Below are positions 45,990 through 56,743 of a stretch of DNA of 64,000 nt, piece after piece. This DNA comes from Actibacterium mucosum KCTC 23349 (lineage in GTDB: Bacteria > Pseudomonadota > Alphaproteobacteria > Rhodobacterales > Rhodobacteraceae): the NCBI RefSeq assembly GCF_000647975.1, contig NZ_JFKE01000003.1:320206-384205 (forward strand), in the 5' to 3' direction. The number at the start of each line of letters is the position of its first letter. Position 1 is the stretch's first letter. The position numbers and the translations under genes were made by a program. The notes below the pieces were generated by a model. That model was not told the origin of the DNA, ran no database searches, and saw only the letters and a list, made by a program, of their open reading frames with translations.

Positions 45990-47699
45990 TTATGCGGCAA
46001 GCTCGTCGGCATTCAGCGCGTACAGGTCGTCAGCCCCCTCGCCTGCATGCTGGAACAGGGCCGTATTTTCGGGCAGCAACCGGCGGATGAAGAACGACGC
46101 CAGCGACGTGCGCGGCCCGTCACCGCCCTCGGCCATCGCCGCAGCCAGGTGGTAATGGCCACCCAGCACCAGAGCGAAGCCGCGCAGATACGGGACCGAA
46201 CCCGCCATGCGGTCGTTCATTTCGGCGTTCAGCAAAGCCTCGGTCCGGTCGCGCAGGTTCTCGGCCGAAGACCAGACCATCCCGGCCAGATCGGGCTGCG
46301 CTGTGCGCGCCGCTTCGGCCGCGGTCTCGATCTCGTCCAGCAGCCGGAACACCGCCTCGCCACCATCGGCAAGCTTACGCCCCACCAGATCGGCGGCCTG
46401 AATGCCATTCGTGCCTTCGTAAATCGCCGTCACCCGCACGTCGCGCATGAACTGCGCCGCGCCGGTTTCCTCGATAAAGCCCATGCCGCCATGGACCTGC
46501 ACGCCGGTCGAGGCCACGTTGATCCCGGTGTCGGTGCCATAAGCTTTGGATATCGGCGTCAGCAACCCGGCGCGCGCCACCCATTCCGGTGCGCTGGTGG
46601 CCGTGGCCATATCGATGGCCGCTGCATTGGCCAGACCGATGGCGCGGGCGGCAAAGATCTCGGCCTTCATGGTCAGCAGCATCCGGCGCACATCGGCGTG
46701 GTCGGAAATGGTGCCATCCGGGCCCACCGTCTTGCCCTGCTTGCGCTCCAACGCATAGCCCAGCGCCTGCTGATACGCGCCCTCGGCCGCGCCCACACCC
46801 TGCAGCCCCACACCCAGCCGGGCGTTGTTCATCATGGTGAACATCGCAGCCATGCCCTTGTGCGGCTCCCCCACGAGCCAGCCTTGCGCCCCGTCGAACT
46901 GCATCACGGCAGTGGGCGAACCATGCAGGCCCAGCTTATGCTCCAGGCTGACCACTTTCAGCGTGTTCGCCACGCCCGGTACGCCGTTTTCGTCGGGGAT
47001 GAAACGCGGCACGATAAACAGGCTGATGCCCCGCGTGCCCGGTGCCCCGTCGGGCAGGCGCGCCAGTACCAGGTGGCAGGTGTTGGCGTTAAAATCGCTT
47101 TCCCCCCACGTGATAAAGATCTTCTGGCCGGTCACCGCATAGGTGCCATCGCCGTTGGCCACCGCCTGCGTGCTAAGCGCCCCGACATCCGAGCCCGCCT
47201 GCGGTTCGGTCAGGTTCATCGTGCCGTTCCACTCGCCCGATATCAGCTTGGGCAGGTACAGCGCTTTCAACTCGTCGCTGGCATGATGCTCTAACGCTTC
47301 AATCTGGCCCTGCGTCAGCAGCGGGTTCAGTTGCAGCGACAGGCAAGACGCGCTCATCATCTCGTAGACGGCGGCGTTCAGGCTGGCCGGCAGGCCCATG
47401 CCGCCATACTCGGGATCCGCAGTCATACCAACCCAGCCACCTTCGGCGATCTGCGCATAAGCCTCGGCATAGCCGGGCGTGGTGCGTACATTGCCATTTT
47501 CCAGAACTGCGGGGTGCAAGTCGCCGGCGCGTTGAACCGGGGCCAGTACCTCTTCGCACAGCCGCCCCGCCTCGTTCAGGATTGCGCCCACAACATCGGG
47601 TGTAGTGTCGCTGAACCGTTCGGTCGCCGTGACATCCGACAACCCGACAAGATGATCGAAAATGAACTGATAGTCCGATACGGGGGCGCGATACGGCAT
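45990..47699 (-). CDS. Acyl-CoA dehydrogenase (C-terminal-extended, DmdC-like group)
   Basis: A 569-residue flavoprotein that introduces a double bond into an acyl-CoA and passes electrons to ETF. Features: MNLTEPQAGSDVGALSTQA, GQKIFITWGESD and the catalytic Glu in YEGTNGIQAADL. The extra C-terminal domain and the length match the group that includes DmdC (3-methylmercaptopropionyl-CoA dehydrogenase), but general members also exist. No dmdA, dmdB or dmdD is in the window, so I leave the substrate open. Confidence 0.86.
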   Translation of the reverse strand: MPYRAPVSDYQFIFDHLVGLSDVTATERFSDTTPDVVGAILNEAGRLCEEVLAPVQRAGDLHPAVLENGNVRTTPGYAEAYAQIAEGGWVGMTADPEYGGMGLPASLNAAVYEMMSASCLSLQLNPLLTQGQIEALEHHASDELKALYLPKLISGEWNGTMNLTEPQAGSDVGALSTQAVANGDGTYAVTGQKIFITWGESDFNANTCHLVLARLPDGAPGTRGISLFIVPRFIPDENGVPGVANTLKVVSLEHKLGLHGSPTAVMQFDGAQGWLVGEPHKGMAAMFTMMNNARLGVGLQGVGAAEGAYQQALGYALERKQGKTVGPDGTISDHADVRRMLLTMKAEIFAARAIGLANAAAIDMATATSAPEWVARAGLLTPISKAYGTDTGINVASTGVQVHGGMGFIEETGAAQFMRDVRVTAIYEGTNGIQAADLVGRKLADGGEAVFRLLDEIETAAEAARTAQPDLAGMVWSSAENLRDRTEALLNAEMNDRMAGSVPYLRGFALVLGGHYHLAAAMAEGGDGPRTSLASFFIRRLLPENTALFQHAGEGADDLYALNADELAA

Positions 47700-47811
47700 G
47701 GCAACCTCTTTGGCTTGCGTCTTGTGATTTTGGCAGCTCGGCGCTACATCAGCCCGAATTCATCACAGCCTAGACCCTGCTGCCCGCCACTCAAGTTGAA
47801 CGCTACGTCAC

Positions 47812-48777
47812 ATGACCGCGACAAAAAACACTCAGGTATTCGGCACGGATGCGGCCGGCATAAAGGGCGCCGCGGCGGTTTTGCGCGCAGGCGGCCTGGT
47901 CGCCTTTCCAACCGAAACGGTTTATGGGCTGGGTGCCGATGCGTGCGACGGGCGGGCCGTTGCGGGGGTTTACGCGGCCAAGGGCCGGCCCACTTTCAAC
48001 CCGCTGATCGCGCATGTTGCTGATCTGAATCAGGCACTGGCACTGGCCGAATTCGATGATAGGGCCCGCGCGCTTGCAACCGCATTCTGGCCCGGACCGC
48101 TGACCATGGTTTTGCCGCGCAAACCCGGCAGCGGGCTATCCGACCTTGTGACAGCGGGGCTTGATACCGTGGCCCTTCGCGTGCCCTCCCACCCCGTTGC
48201 TCAGGCATTGCTGGTTGCCTTTGGCGGACCGGTTGCCGCGCCCTCGGCCAACCCCTCGGGCCGGGTCAGCCCTACACGAGCCGACCACGTGCTGGCCGGG
48301 CTGTCGGGTCATATCGATGGCGTTGTGGATGGTGGTGCCTGCGCAGTTGGCGTTGAAAGCACGATCATCGGCCTTTCAGACACGCCCACCCTGCTGCGTC
48401 CCGGTGGCGTGCCCGTTGAAGCGATCGAGGCGTGTTTGGGTGCGCCATTGTCCCGCGATACCACGCCGCAAAAGGTGCAGGCGCCGGGGCAGCTGGCCTC
48501 GCACTATGCCCCGCAGGCCATGGTGCGCCTGAACCGCGATACGCGCGATCCGGCGGCGCTGTGGTTGGGATTTGGCCCGGCTTGCGCAGGTGCTGAACGG
48601 AACCTGTCGCCTGCCGGTGACCTGCACGAGGCTGCCGCCAACCTGTTCACCTACCTGCGGGACATGGACGAATTGGCGGCCCAAGGCCAGATCATCGACA
48701 TTGCACCGATCCCGGCGCATGGGCTGGGACTGGCCATAAACGACCGGCTGGCCCGCGCCGCCGCCCCCAGACGCTAG
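47812..48777 (+). CDS. L-threonylcarbamoyladenylate synthase (Sua5/TsaC type)
   Basis: A 321-residue protein. The N-terminal YrdC domain makes threonylcarbamoyl-AMP for the t6A37 tRNA modification; it contains AFPTETVYGLGADA, KGRPTFNPLIAH and SGRVSPTRADHV. A C-terminal Sua5 domain (about residues 220-321) follows, so the longer form is present. A Shine-Dalgarno is weak here. It diverges from the acyl-CoA dehydrogenase gene. Confidence 0.93.
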   Translation: MTATKNTQVFGTDAAGIKGAAAVLRAGGLVAFPTETVYGLGADACDGRAVAGVYAAKGRPTFNPLIAHVADLNQALALAEFDDRARALATAFWPGPLTMVLPRKPGSGLSDLVTAGLDTVALRVPSHPVAQALLVAFGGPVAAPSANPSGRVSPTRADHVLAGLSGHIDGVVDGGACAVGVESTIIGLSDTPTLLRPGGVPVEAIEACLGAPLSRDTTPQKVQAPGQLASHYAPQAMVRLNRDTRDPAALWLGFGPACAGAERNLSPAGDLHEAAANLFTYLRDMDELAAQGQIIDIAPIPAHGLGLAINDRLARAAAPRR

Positions 48778-48877
48778 GCCCGTGATCTGCTACACCTTCG
48801 TTTCGCGATTGACCGCATAGGCTTCCGCACCGTTTAGGCGTACCGATCACCGTCGCAATCGGTTGACGGGGCACGTA

Positions 48878-49432
48878 TCAGGCCCGCCCGGCCTCGGCAG
48901 ACAGCAACATCGGGTCCACGCCCATGGTCTTTAGCGCGGCCGTCCACTTCACATCATTGTCACCGCCAAACACCAAACCCGGATCGCTATCGCAGGTCAG
49001 CCAGCCATTGGCGGAAATCTCGTCTTCCAACTGTCCCGGACCCCAGCCCGAGTACCCCAGCGCAAGGATGATCTGATCCGGGCCTCTGCCGCGGGCCACA
49101 TCGCTGAGAATCGCCATGGTCGAGGTCAGGCCAAAGTTGTCGTCCACGGTCATTGTCTGTGACGGAGCCGAGGAATAGTCGGTCGAATGCAAGACGAATC
49201 CCCGTCCAAACTCTACAGGCCCGCCAAAATGCACCGCAAAGTCAGGGCAATCGCCCTGCGGCAGGTCCAACTGGTCCTGCAGGTCCGAGAATTTCAGCTC
49301 GTCCGACGGTTTGTTGACAATCAGCCCCATCGCGCCCTCGTCGGAATGCGCGCAGATGTAGATGACGCTGAGTTCGAAACGCGGATCGGGCATGCCGGGC
49401 ATGGCGATCAGCAGTTTTCCGGTAAGATCCAT
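48878..49432 (-). CDS. YqgE/AlgH family protein
   Basis: A 184-residue protein with the UPF0301 pattern: MDLTGKLLIAMPGMPDPRF at the start, GAMGLIVNKPSDELKF, FGGPVEFGRGFVLHS and LALGYSGWGPGQLEDEI. Members are widespread but have no firm biochemical role. I use the ATG at 49432 because the family starts there; an ATG at 49474 would add 14 residues. It diverges from the DsbD-domain gene. Confidence 0.88.
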   Translation of the reverse strand: MDLTGKLLIAMPGMPDPRFELSVIYICAHSDEGAMGLIVNKPSDELKFSDLQDQLDLPQGDCPDFAVHFGGPVEFGRGFVLHSTDYSSAPSQTMTVDDNFGLTSTMAILSDVARGRGPDQIILALGYSGWGPGQLEDEISANGWLTCDSDPGLVFGGDNDVKWTAALKTMGVDPMLLSAEAGRA

Positions 49433-49544
49433 ATTCTGAATCTGGCCCGCATTGGCGGTGCGTTCAAGGCACATAACGCAATTCTCGCGCTTTCGTCGCC
49501 CGAAAGTGATTTTTAACTTTGTCCCCAGTTCGTATTTTAACCCC

Positions 49545-50369
49545 ATGAGTTTGAAACGCCTGAAAACCGCCCTCGCCGCTACTGCGCTTGCTGCCGCTGC
49601 ACTCGTCATGCCTGCACAGGCGCAAAATGGCCACGGATTCGACAATGTTGTCTCGGCCCAGCTGCTGCCCGGCTGGGTTCAGCCCGATGGTTCGGTCATG
49701 GCCGGTTTGCGCCTGACATTGGAACCGGGTTGGAAAACTTATTGGCGTGCACCGGGCGATGCGGGCATTCCCCCGCAGTTTGACTTCTCGGGTTCCGACA
49801 ATCTGCGCGCCATGCGCGTTTTCTGGCCACGCCCCGAGGTACAGGACCAAAACGGCATGCGCACGCTGGGCTACAGCGATGTGGTTGTTCTGCCCATCAC
49901 CTTTGTGCCACGCAACAGCGGTCAGCCCCTGCGCCTGCGCGGTGCGCTGGAACTGGGTGTTTGCCAGGATGTCTGCGTGCCTGTCTCGTTGCAGGTTGCG
50001 GGCCAGTTGCCCGGCCAGGGCGGCGAAAGCTCGATCCGCGCGGCCCTGTCGGCGCGCCCGGAAACCGCCCGCAGCGCAGGCGTAGGCCGTGTGGTCTGCG
50101 AGGCGCGCCCGATCAGCGACGGCATGCACCTGACCGCCCGCATTCCCATTGGCCAACTGGGTCAGGGAGAAATCGCCGTGTTTGAACTGAACGATCCCAG
50201 CGTCTGGATTTCCGAGGCGCGCGTGACCCGCGAAGGGAACGTTCTGGTGGCCGAGGCCGAAATGGTGCCCCCCACCGCGGCCCCCTTCGCCATTGATCGC
50301 AGCCAGGTGCGCATCACCGTTCTGACCGATAACCGCGCCGTGGATATCAAAGGCTGCGTGGGCGGTTAA
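49545..50369 (+). CDS. Exported protein with a DsbD N-terminal-like domain
   Basis: A 274-residue secreted protein: signal peptide about residues 1-26 (LKTALAATALAAAALVMPAQ). The body shows the DsbD-N domain: an LEPGWKTYWRAPGDAGIPPQ region and the cysteine pair in LGVCQDVCVPVS that may exchange disulfides. The membrane and C-terminal thioredoxin parts of full DsbD are absent. Stop overlaps that of the convergent RND gene. Confidence 0.82.
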   Translation: MSLKRLKTALAATALAAAALVMPAQAQNGHGFDNVVSAQLLPGWVQPDGSVMAGLRLTLEPGWKTYWRAPGDAGIPPQFDFSGSDNLRAMRVFWPRPEVQDQNGMRTLGYSDVVVLPITFVPRNSGQPLRLRGALELGVCQDVCVPVSLQVAGQLPGQGGESSIRAALSARPETARSAGVGRVVCEARPISDGMHLTARIPIGQLGQGEIAVFELNDPSVWISEARVTREGNVLVAEAEMVPPTAAPFAIDRSQVRITVLTDNRAVDIKGCVGG

Positions 50370-53300
50370 GCCCGCCGCAACCGCCCAAACGCGATAACCA
50401 GTGCCGACAGGATGTAAGCAGCCAGCGCCACCGCCGCGCTGCCCGCCAAAAATAGGCCCAGCGCCAGCGGCATCTCTGGCGCCTCGGGCAAGTAAGGCTG
50501 CAACCATTCGGGGAAGCTTTGCCCGGCCACAACCGGGCCCAGCGTCACCGCGAACACCCCCGCCACTGCCAATCCTGACAGCCAGACCGGCCCGCGCATG
50601 CCCCGTGCCCGCGCACCGCGCCGCATCGACGTCCAGATGCGCCCTACGTCTTGCTGCATGGCCAGCAACGCCGGCACCACAAGCAGCACCAAGAACAGGC
50701 CAAATCCCAACCCATAAACCAGCGTGATCACCGTTGGCTTCAGGAATTGCGCCTGTTGTGACTGCTCGCCCAGCAATGGCATCAGGCCCAGAACCGTTGT
50801 GGCGGTGGTCAGGAAAACCGGCCGCAGGCGATCGGACGCCGCGTCGATGATCGCGGGCACAAGGCCCCGGTTGCGGGCGTATTCGTCCACCGTGGTGACC
50901 AAGACGATCGAATCGTTGATGATGATCCCCGTCATCCCGATCAGCCCGACGATGCTGAACATCGACAGCGGCACGTCATGATAGGCATGGCCCCAGATCG
51001 TGCCAACCAGTCCAAACGGGATGATTGCCATCACCACGACGGGTCGTGTCCAGCTGGAAAAGACCCAGGCCAGCGTCAGGTAGATGCCCAGCAGGCACAG
51101 GATCAGGCCGGTCGCGGCTTCGGACAGGAAACGGTCTTCCTGTTCCGACAACCCCGTCAGTGTGAAGGCTGTGCCAAACCGGCTTTCGACCTCGGGCAGG
51201 ATTTCGGTTTCAAGCGCTTCCATGATCGCCTCGGCCCGCACCGGATCGTCTTCGGACAGGTCGCCGGTCACTTCGACCACCCGCAGCCCGTTTTCGCGCC
51301 GGATCGTGGAAAACCCGCTGCGTCGGTCCACCTGCACGATATCGGCCAGTGGCAAATAGCTGCCCTGCGGTGCGCGCAGCAAAGTGTGGTCCAGGAAATC
51401 AGCCGTCAGTTCGCCTGGCGGCAGTTCGACCCGGATCGTCGCCGTTCGCGGCCCGTCAGGGAAGGTTGCGGCCTCGATCCCGCTCAAACGGTCCCGCAGG
51501 ACCCGGGCCAACCCGTCCACCGAATATCCCAGCGCAGCGCCCTGCGGCGTCAGCTCAAGGATCAGCTCTTCCTTGTCAAATGCCAGCGTGTCGTCCAGCG
51601 CCGAGACCTCGGGATAGACAGACAGGGCGGTCTTCAACGCCTCGGCGGCGTCTTTCAGAACCTCGGTATCCGCCCCGCTAAGTTCGACCGAGATTGCATC
51701 GCCACCCGGACCAGACCGCCATCCGCGAAAACTGACAACCTCGGCCAGCGGGTGCTGGCGCACCTCGTCCTGCAACATCGCGACAAATTCGAAACTGCTA
51801 TAGGGGCGCAGATCGGCATCGATCAGCTCGATCGCGATCGAGCCCAAAAGCGTGCTGTCGCGGTTGGCTGCGGCGGCAAGGCTGCGGCCGGTGTTTCCCC
51901 CGACCTCGGCCAGCACAAAGGACAGCGGCGAGGTGCCGTGCTCGGCCTCCAACCGTTCGGCCACGGCCTCGGTCGCGCGTTGCATCTCGCGCATCATGGC
52001 CAATGTGTCGTCGCGCGTCGCGCCCGGTGTCATGGCAAAATTACCCGACACCGACCCGCGTTCGGGCGCGTTGAAGAACCGCCATGGCACGTCACCCGAA
52101 ATCAGCAGCACCGCCTGGCTGGCCAGCGCCAGCACCGCCAGCGATGCCACTGCATAGCGCGCGTGAATCACCAGCGCGATGAACGGCCGGAACAGTCGCG
52201 TCCGCACCCAGCGAAAGCCCCGGTTCACCTGCCGCGACGGCCAGTCGTACCAATGTTCTTTAGCGGTGTGTTTCAGGGCGTGCGCCATATGGTTTGGCAG
52301 GATCAGAAAACATTCCACCAGCGACGCCGCCAGCACCGCGATCACCGTGAACGGAATGTCGCGGATCAGGTCGCCAAACCGCCCGCCGATGGCCACCAGC
52401 CCGAAAAAGGCGATGATGGTGGTGACCGTTGCAGAAAAGACCGGCAGCGCCATGCGCCGGGCGGCGTTCTCGGCCGCTTCTACCGGGCCTTCGCCCAGCC
52501 GCCGCGCGCGGAAATCGGCGTGTTCACCCACCACGATGGCGTCGTCCACCACGATGCCCAGCGTGATGATCAGCGCAAAAAGCGACACCATGTTGATCGT
52601 CAGCCCGCCGACATACATCAACGCAATTGTGCTGAGCATTGCCACGGGAATGCCGGCAGCCACCCAGAACGCCGTGCGCGCGTTCAGAAACAGGAACAAC
52701 AGCGCCAGCACCAGACCCAGCCCCATCAACCCGTTGTCCAAAAGGATGTTCAGCCGTCCCGAAATCGCCTCGGCCCGGGTGCGGATCAGCTCCACCATCA
52801 CGCCTTGGGGCAGGGTCAGCGACATCTCGTCCGCGACCGCCTGCACCTGCGCCTGAATGGCGATCGCATCGCCCCGGTCCGACCGGTCAATTCGCACCGA
52901 CATGGCCGGGTTGTCGCCAACGAAATAACCACGGTTGCGGTCGACGCTGCCAGTCAGAACAACGGCCACATCACCCACGGTCAGATTGGTGCCGTTGGGC
53001 GCGCTGCGCAGCACGATGTCGCGAATGGATGCCGCGTCGCGTTTGGCCACGCCCGTGCGCACCCGTGCCGTACCGCCCGACACCTCACCCGCCGGGGCGG
53101 TGTCGGCCTCGGCCCGGATCGCCGCTGCAATCTCGGCCAAGGTCAGGTCATGCTGGATCAGCGCCACCGACGGCACCTCGACCACGATCTCGGGTGCAGC
53201 GATGCCCCGGATGGTGGTACGTGTGACCCCTTCGGCAAACAGGCGCGCCACAAATTCATCGGCAAACCGCGCCAGCTGGTCGGTGCCCACCGGCCCCGAG

Positions 53301-53749
53301 ATCACCACGTCGGTCACCCGGTCCCGCCATGCCCCGCGACGCACGTTCGGGTCATCGGCACCGTCGGGCAGCACCGTCACGGTGTCCACCGCCGCCTGCA
53401 CATCATTGGCCGCGCGCGCCATGTCCCAGCCGGGCTCAAACTCCAAGCTGATCGAACCGCTGCCCTCGCGCGCGGTGGCCACCGCGCTGGCGACACCCTC
53501 CACGCCCAGCAAGACCGGCTCTAACGGCTGGATAATGGCCAGGTCCACATCCTCGGCCCCGGCCCCTTGCCAGGCCACCGAAACACTGACGGAATCCACA
53601 ATCACGTCGGGAAAGAACTGCGCCCGCATGCGCGGTATCGACGCGATGCCCAGAACGATCAGCACCACCAACAGCAGGTTCGCCGCCGTCCGGTGGCGTG
53701 TGAAATAGGACAGGATGCCCCCTGCCGCCCCGGATATGCGGCCCGCCAT
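50366..53749 (-). CDS. RND-family efflux permease
   Basis: A 1127-residue inner-membrane pump of the AcrB/HAE-1 type with about 12 membrane segments and two large periplasmic loops. The proton-relay aspartates are in TLGIVVDDAIVVGEHAD. At the place of AcrB's TM10 lysine (SAKNAIL) the sequence reads GIIINDSIVLV, so that Lys is replaced, as in some other RND subgroups. It would need an adaptor (adjacent gene) and an outer-membrane channel, which is not in the window. Substrates unknown. Confidence 0.92.
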   Translation of the reverse strand: MAGRISGAAGGILSYFTRHRTAANLLLVVLIVLGIASIPRMRAQFFPDVIVDSVSVSVAWQGAGAEDVDLAIIQPLEPVLLGVEGVASAVATAREGSGSISLEFEPGWDMARAANDVQAAVDTVTVLPDGADDPNVRRGAWRDRVTDVVISGPVGTDQLARFADEFVARLFAEGVTRTTIRGIAAPEIVVEVPSVALIQHDLTLAEIAAAIRAEADTAPAGEVSGGTARVRTGVAKRDAASIRDIVLRSAPNGTNLTVGDVAVVLTGSVDRNRGYFVGDNPAMSVRIDRSDRGDAIAIQAQVQAVADEMSLTLPQGVMVELIRTRAEAISGRLNILLDNGLMGLGLVLALLFLFLNARTAFWVAAGIPVAMLSTIALMYVGGLTINMVSLFALIITLGIVVDDAIVVGEHADFRARRLGEGPVEAAENAARRMALPVFSATVTTIIAFFGLVAIGGRFGDLIRDIPFTVIAVLAASLVECFLILPNHMAHALKHTAKEHWYDWPSRQVNRGFRWVRTRLFRPFIALVIHARYAVASLAVLALASQAVLLISGDVPWRFFNAPERGSVSGNFAMTPGATRDDTLAMMREMQRATEAVAERLEAEHGTSPLSFVLAEVGGNTGRSLAAAANRDSTLLGSIAIELIDADLRPYSSFEFVAMLQDEVRQHPLAEVVSFRGWRSGPGGDAISVELSGADTEVLKDAAEALKTALSVYPEVSALDDTLAFDKEELILELTPQGAALGYSVDGLARVLRDRLSGIEAATFPDGPRTATIRVELPPGELTADFLDHTLLRAPQGSYLPLADIVQVDRRSGFSTIRRENGLRVVEVTGDLSEDDPVRAEAIMEALETEILPEVESRFGTAFTLTGLSEQEDRFLSEAATGLILCLLGIYLTLAWVFSSWTRPVVVMAIIPFGLVGTIWGHAYHDVPLSMFSIVGLIGMTGIIINDSIVLVTTVDEYARNRGLVPAIIDAASDRLRPVFLTTATTVLGLMPLLGEQSQQAQFLKPTVITLVYGLGFGLFLVLLVVPALLAMQQDVGRIWTSMRRGARARGMRGPVWLSGLAVAGVFAVTLGPVVAGQSFPEWLQPYLPEAPEMPLALGLFLAGSAAVALAAYILSALVIAFGRLRRA

Positions 53750-53752
53750 GGT

Positions 53753-55219
53753 CTAGCCCCCCATCCGGCTTTCCAGGCGCGAGACCATGGACGCCGGCAC
53801 CATCGGCTCGGCCAATTGTGCCAAAAGCCGAGTTTTAACCTGATCCGGCATGCGCTGGTTGCCCTCAACAAAAGCGATAAGGGCCGCGCGCCTTTCATCG
53901 GACAGCTCCAGCATCTCAGGCTCGGCAGCGGCCAATGCTTCGCCCTCGGGCGCCGGGGTCACCGGGCGTACGCGAATGCCTGCGCCCAGAACCGGCGATC
54001 GGCTGGCAACCACTTGTTGCCCGGCCAGCTCACGGGCACGAATGATCACGTCATCCCCCTGGCGGCGCATCACTTGCGCCTCGGCCTCGGACAGTCGGTT
54101 CCCCTCGCCCACGACCAGAACGGTGTTGTTCGCGCCCAACGCGGTGGCCGGAATTATTGCGGCGCCGCGCAACAAAGGCTCCTGCGTCAGGACGGTTACA
54201 AAATCGCCGGGCAGAAAGCCGGGCGCGGCGGGCATTTCGGCGAAGATCAGGCGCCCGGTCTGCCCCTCGCCCACCGCTGGGCTGTCACGTGTGATGCGCC
54301 CTTCGGCGGTCAGCGCGGTGCCGAACATATCCAGCTGAATCTGAACCGGCGCGGTCAACAACTTGCCATTGGCATCCAGCAGGCGGCTGTATTGCGCGAC
54401 CGATACGCGAAAGGCCACCTCGATCCGGCCTTCGCCGATCAAGCGACCCAGCGCCTCGTTCGGGGTCACGACCCCGCCTTGCACCAACGAGACATCGGTC
54501 AGCGTGCCGTCAAATTCAGCGATCAACGTGGTGTCGGCCAAACGGCGCTCCGCCTCGGCCATCGCAATCTCGGACAGGGCCAGCGCCGTGGCGGCCTGCG
54601 ATTGCCGGGTTTCTGCGGCGGCAACGGCCTGTCGGCGGGACACTACGGCCTGATGCGCCGAGGCCGCCGCCAATTCCGCTGTTTCCACCTGCGCGGCCGC
54701 ACCAAAGCCGCTTTCAGAAATCTTCTGTTGGCGTGCCAGCGCCTTGTCCCGCAGCGCCGCCTGTTCCTGCGCGGCGGTCAGGTCATCCTGCGCAAGAATC
54801 ACATCGCGCGCCGCGTCGCGCACCGCGGTTTGCGACGCGGTCAGGTCTGCCTGTGCGATGTCCCGTGCGGCCTTTGCATCAGCGGGATCAATCCGCAGCA
54901 GCACCTGCCCGGCCTCCACACGCGCGCCGTCCCGAAAGTTCGGGTGCAACTCGGTGACCTTACCGCCCACGCGTGGGCGCAGATCGAGGGTTTGGGCGCT
55001 GCGTATCTCGCCGAAACTGCGCAGCACCGGCTGCACCTGTCCCGGCTCAACCGTGATCACGTTCACAGCAAAGACCCGTTCACGTGCGGGGCGGCGCGGG
55101 CCGTCATCCCCCAGCTGCGCCTGAACCGCGTCAAACACCATCCGCCCGGCAAAAGTCAGGCAGCCCAGCGTCACCGCCAAGATGAAAATTCCCGTTAAAC
55201 TGCGGCGCAAAAATTGCAA
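53753..55219 (-). CDS. RND periplasmic adaptor (membrane fusion protein)
   Basis: A 488-residue HlyD/AcrA-like adaptor. An N-terminal anchor (LTGIFILAVTLGCLTFAG) precedes the lipoyl half-motif near GGKVTELHPNFRDGARVEAG, a long coiled-coil hairpin (about residues 130-230, Ala and Gln rich) and the beta-barrel region. It precedes the RND permease by three bases, so the two form one operon. Length is above the family average because of a C-terminal acidic extension. Confidence 0.9.
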   Translation of the reverse strand: MQFLRRSLTGIFILAVTLGCLTFAGRMVFDAVQAQLGDDGPRRPARERVFAVNVITVEPGQVQPVLRSFGEIRSAQTLDLRPRVGGKVTELHPNFRDGARVEAGQVLLRIDPADAKAARDIAQADLTASQTAVRDAARDVILAQDDLTAAQEQAALRDKALARQQKISESGFGAAAQVETAELAAASAHQAVVSRRQAVAAAETRQSQAATALALSEIAMAEAERRLADTTLIAEFDGTLTDVSLVQGGVVTPNEALGRLIGEGRIEVAFRVSVAQYSRLLDANGKLLTAPVQIQLDMFGTALTAEGRITRDSPAVGEGQTGRLIFAEMPAAPGFLPGDFVTVLTQEPLLRGAAIIPATALGANNTVLVVGEGNRLSEAEAQVMRRQGDDVIIRARELAGQQVVASRSPVLGAGIRVRPVTPAPEGEALAAAEPEMLELSDERRAALIAFVEGNQRMPDQVKTRLLAQLAEPMVPASMVSRLESRMGG

Positions 55220-55325
55220 GAACGCCCCTTTTCGCAGGGTGAAAGTTTAAAGTTTTGTCAGACCCTTAGCATGATAGGACGCGCGGGCGCGGCGTCAAAC
55301 CACAATCGTATTACGCGCCTGCGAC

Positions 55326-55868
55326 CTATTTCCGTCGCTTGTGTTCATCCAGACGCGGGAAGATTTCAACGAAATTGCAGGGCATATGGCGATAGTCCAG
55401 TTGCTTCTCCAGAATACCATCCCATGCATCCTTGCACGCGCCCGTACTGCCGGGCAGTGCGAACAGATAGGTGCCATTGGCCACGCCTCCGGTGGCACGG
55501 CTCTGTACAGCCGACGTTCCGATTTTTTCCATTGAAATCAACGTGAAAACAGTACCAAAGGCATCGATTTCTTTCTCATAAACGTCCCGGTGCGCCTCAA
55601 CAGTCACGTCACGACCGGTCAGCCCCGTACCCCCGGTCGAGATCACGACATCCACGCCCGGATCTTCGCACCACGCCCGCAACTGTGCCGAGATCTCGGC
55701 CCGTTCGTCGCGCAGGATCTTGCGGTCGGCCAGCAGGTGACCGGCCTTTTCCAACCGGTCAACCAGCGTCTGGCCCGACCGATCCTGATCCAGCCCCCGC
55801 GTGTCAGAGACCGTCAGAATGGCGATACGAACCGGAATGAACTCGCGGCTTTCGTCGATGCGGGACAT
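55326..55868 (-). CDS. moaB: Molybdenum cofactor biosynthesis protein B
   Basis: A 180-residue MoCF-domain protein that adenylylates molybdopterin in the MoaB/MogA family. Motifs: ILTVSDTRGLDQDRSG at the N-terminus, DVVISTGGTGLTGRDVT and the C-terminal LFALPGSTGACKDAWDG. The gene follows the UDG gene by one base on the same strand. Confidence 0.95.
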   Translation of the reverse strand: MSRIDESREFIPVRIAILTVSDTRGLDQDRSGQTLVDRLEKAGHLLADRKILRDERAEISAQLRAWCEDPGVDVVISTGGTGLTGRDVTVEAHRDVYEKEIDAFGTVFTLISMEKIGTSAVQSRATGGVANGTYLFALPGSTGACKDAWDGILEKQLDYRHMPCNFVEIFPRLDEHKRRK

Positions 55869-55869
55869 G

Positions 55870-56652
<783 letters not shown>

Positions 56653-56743
56653 GGCTTCAACCTAAGCGCCGCCTGACCCGGACGCAATGCTTGCCGATCT
56701 TCGCCACCCTTCCTATAAGCAGCCCAGTCAGACCGGAGGCCGC

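Noticed and set aside
45990-47699. Naming the acyl-CoA dehydrogenase DmdC of DMSP demethylation.
   Set aside because: The group fits, but other dmd genes are missing from the window and the family also holds general dehydrogenases.
50978-53524. An 848-codon open frame on the plus strand opposite the RND permease gene.
   Set aside because: It is rich in His, Arg and Gln, has no domain, and lies entirely within a clear RND gene on the other strand.
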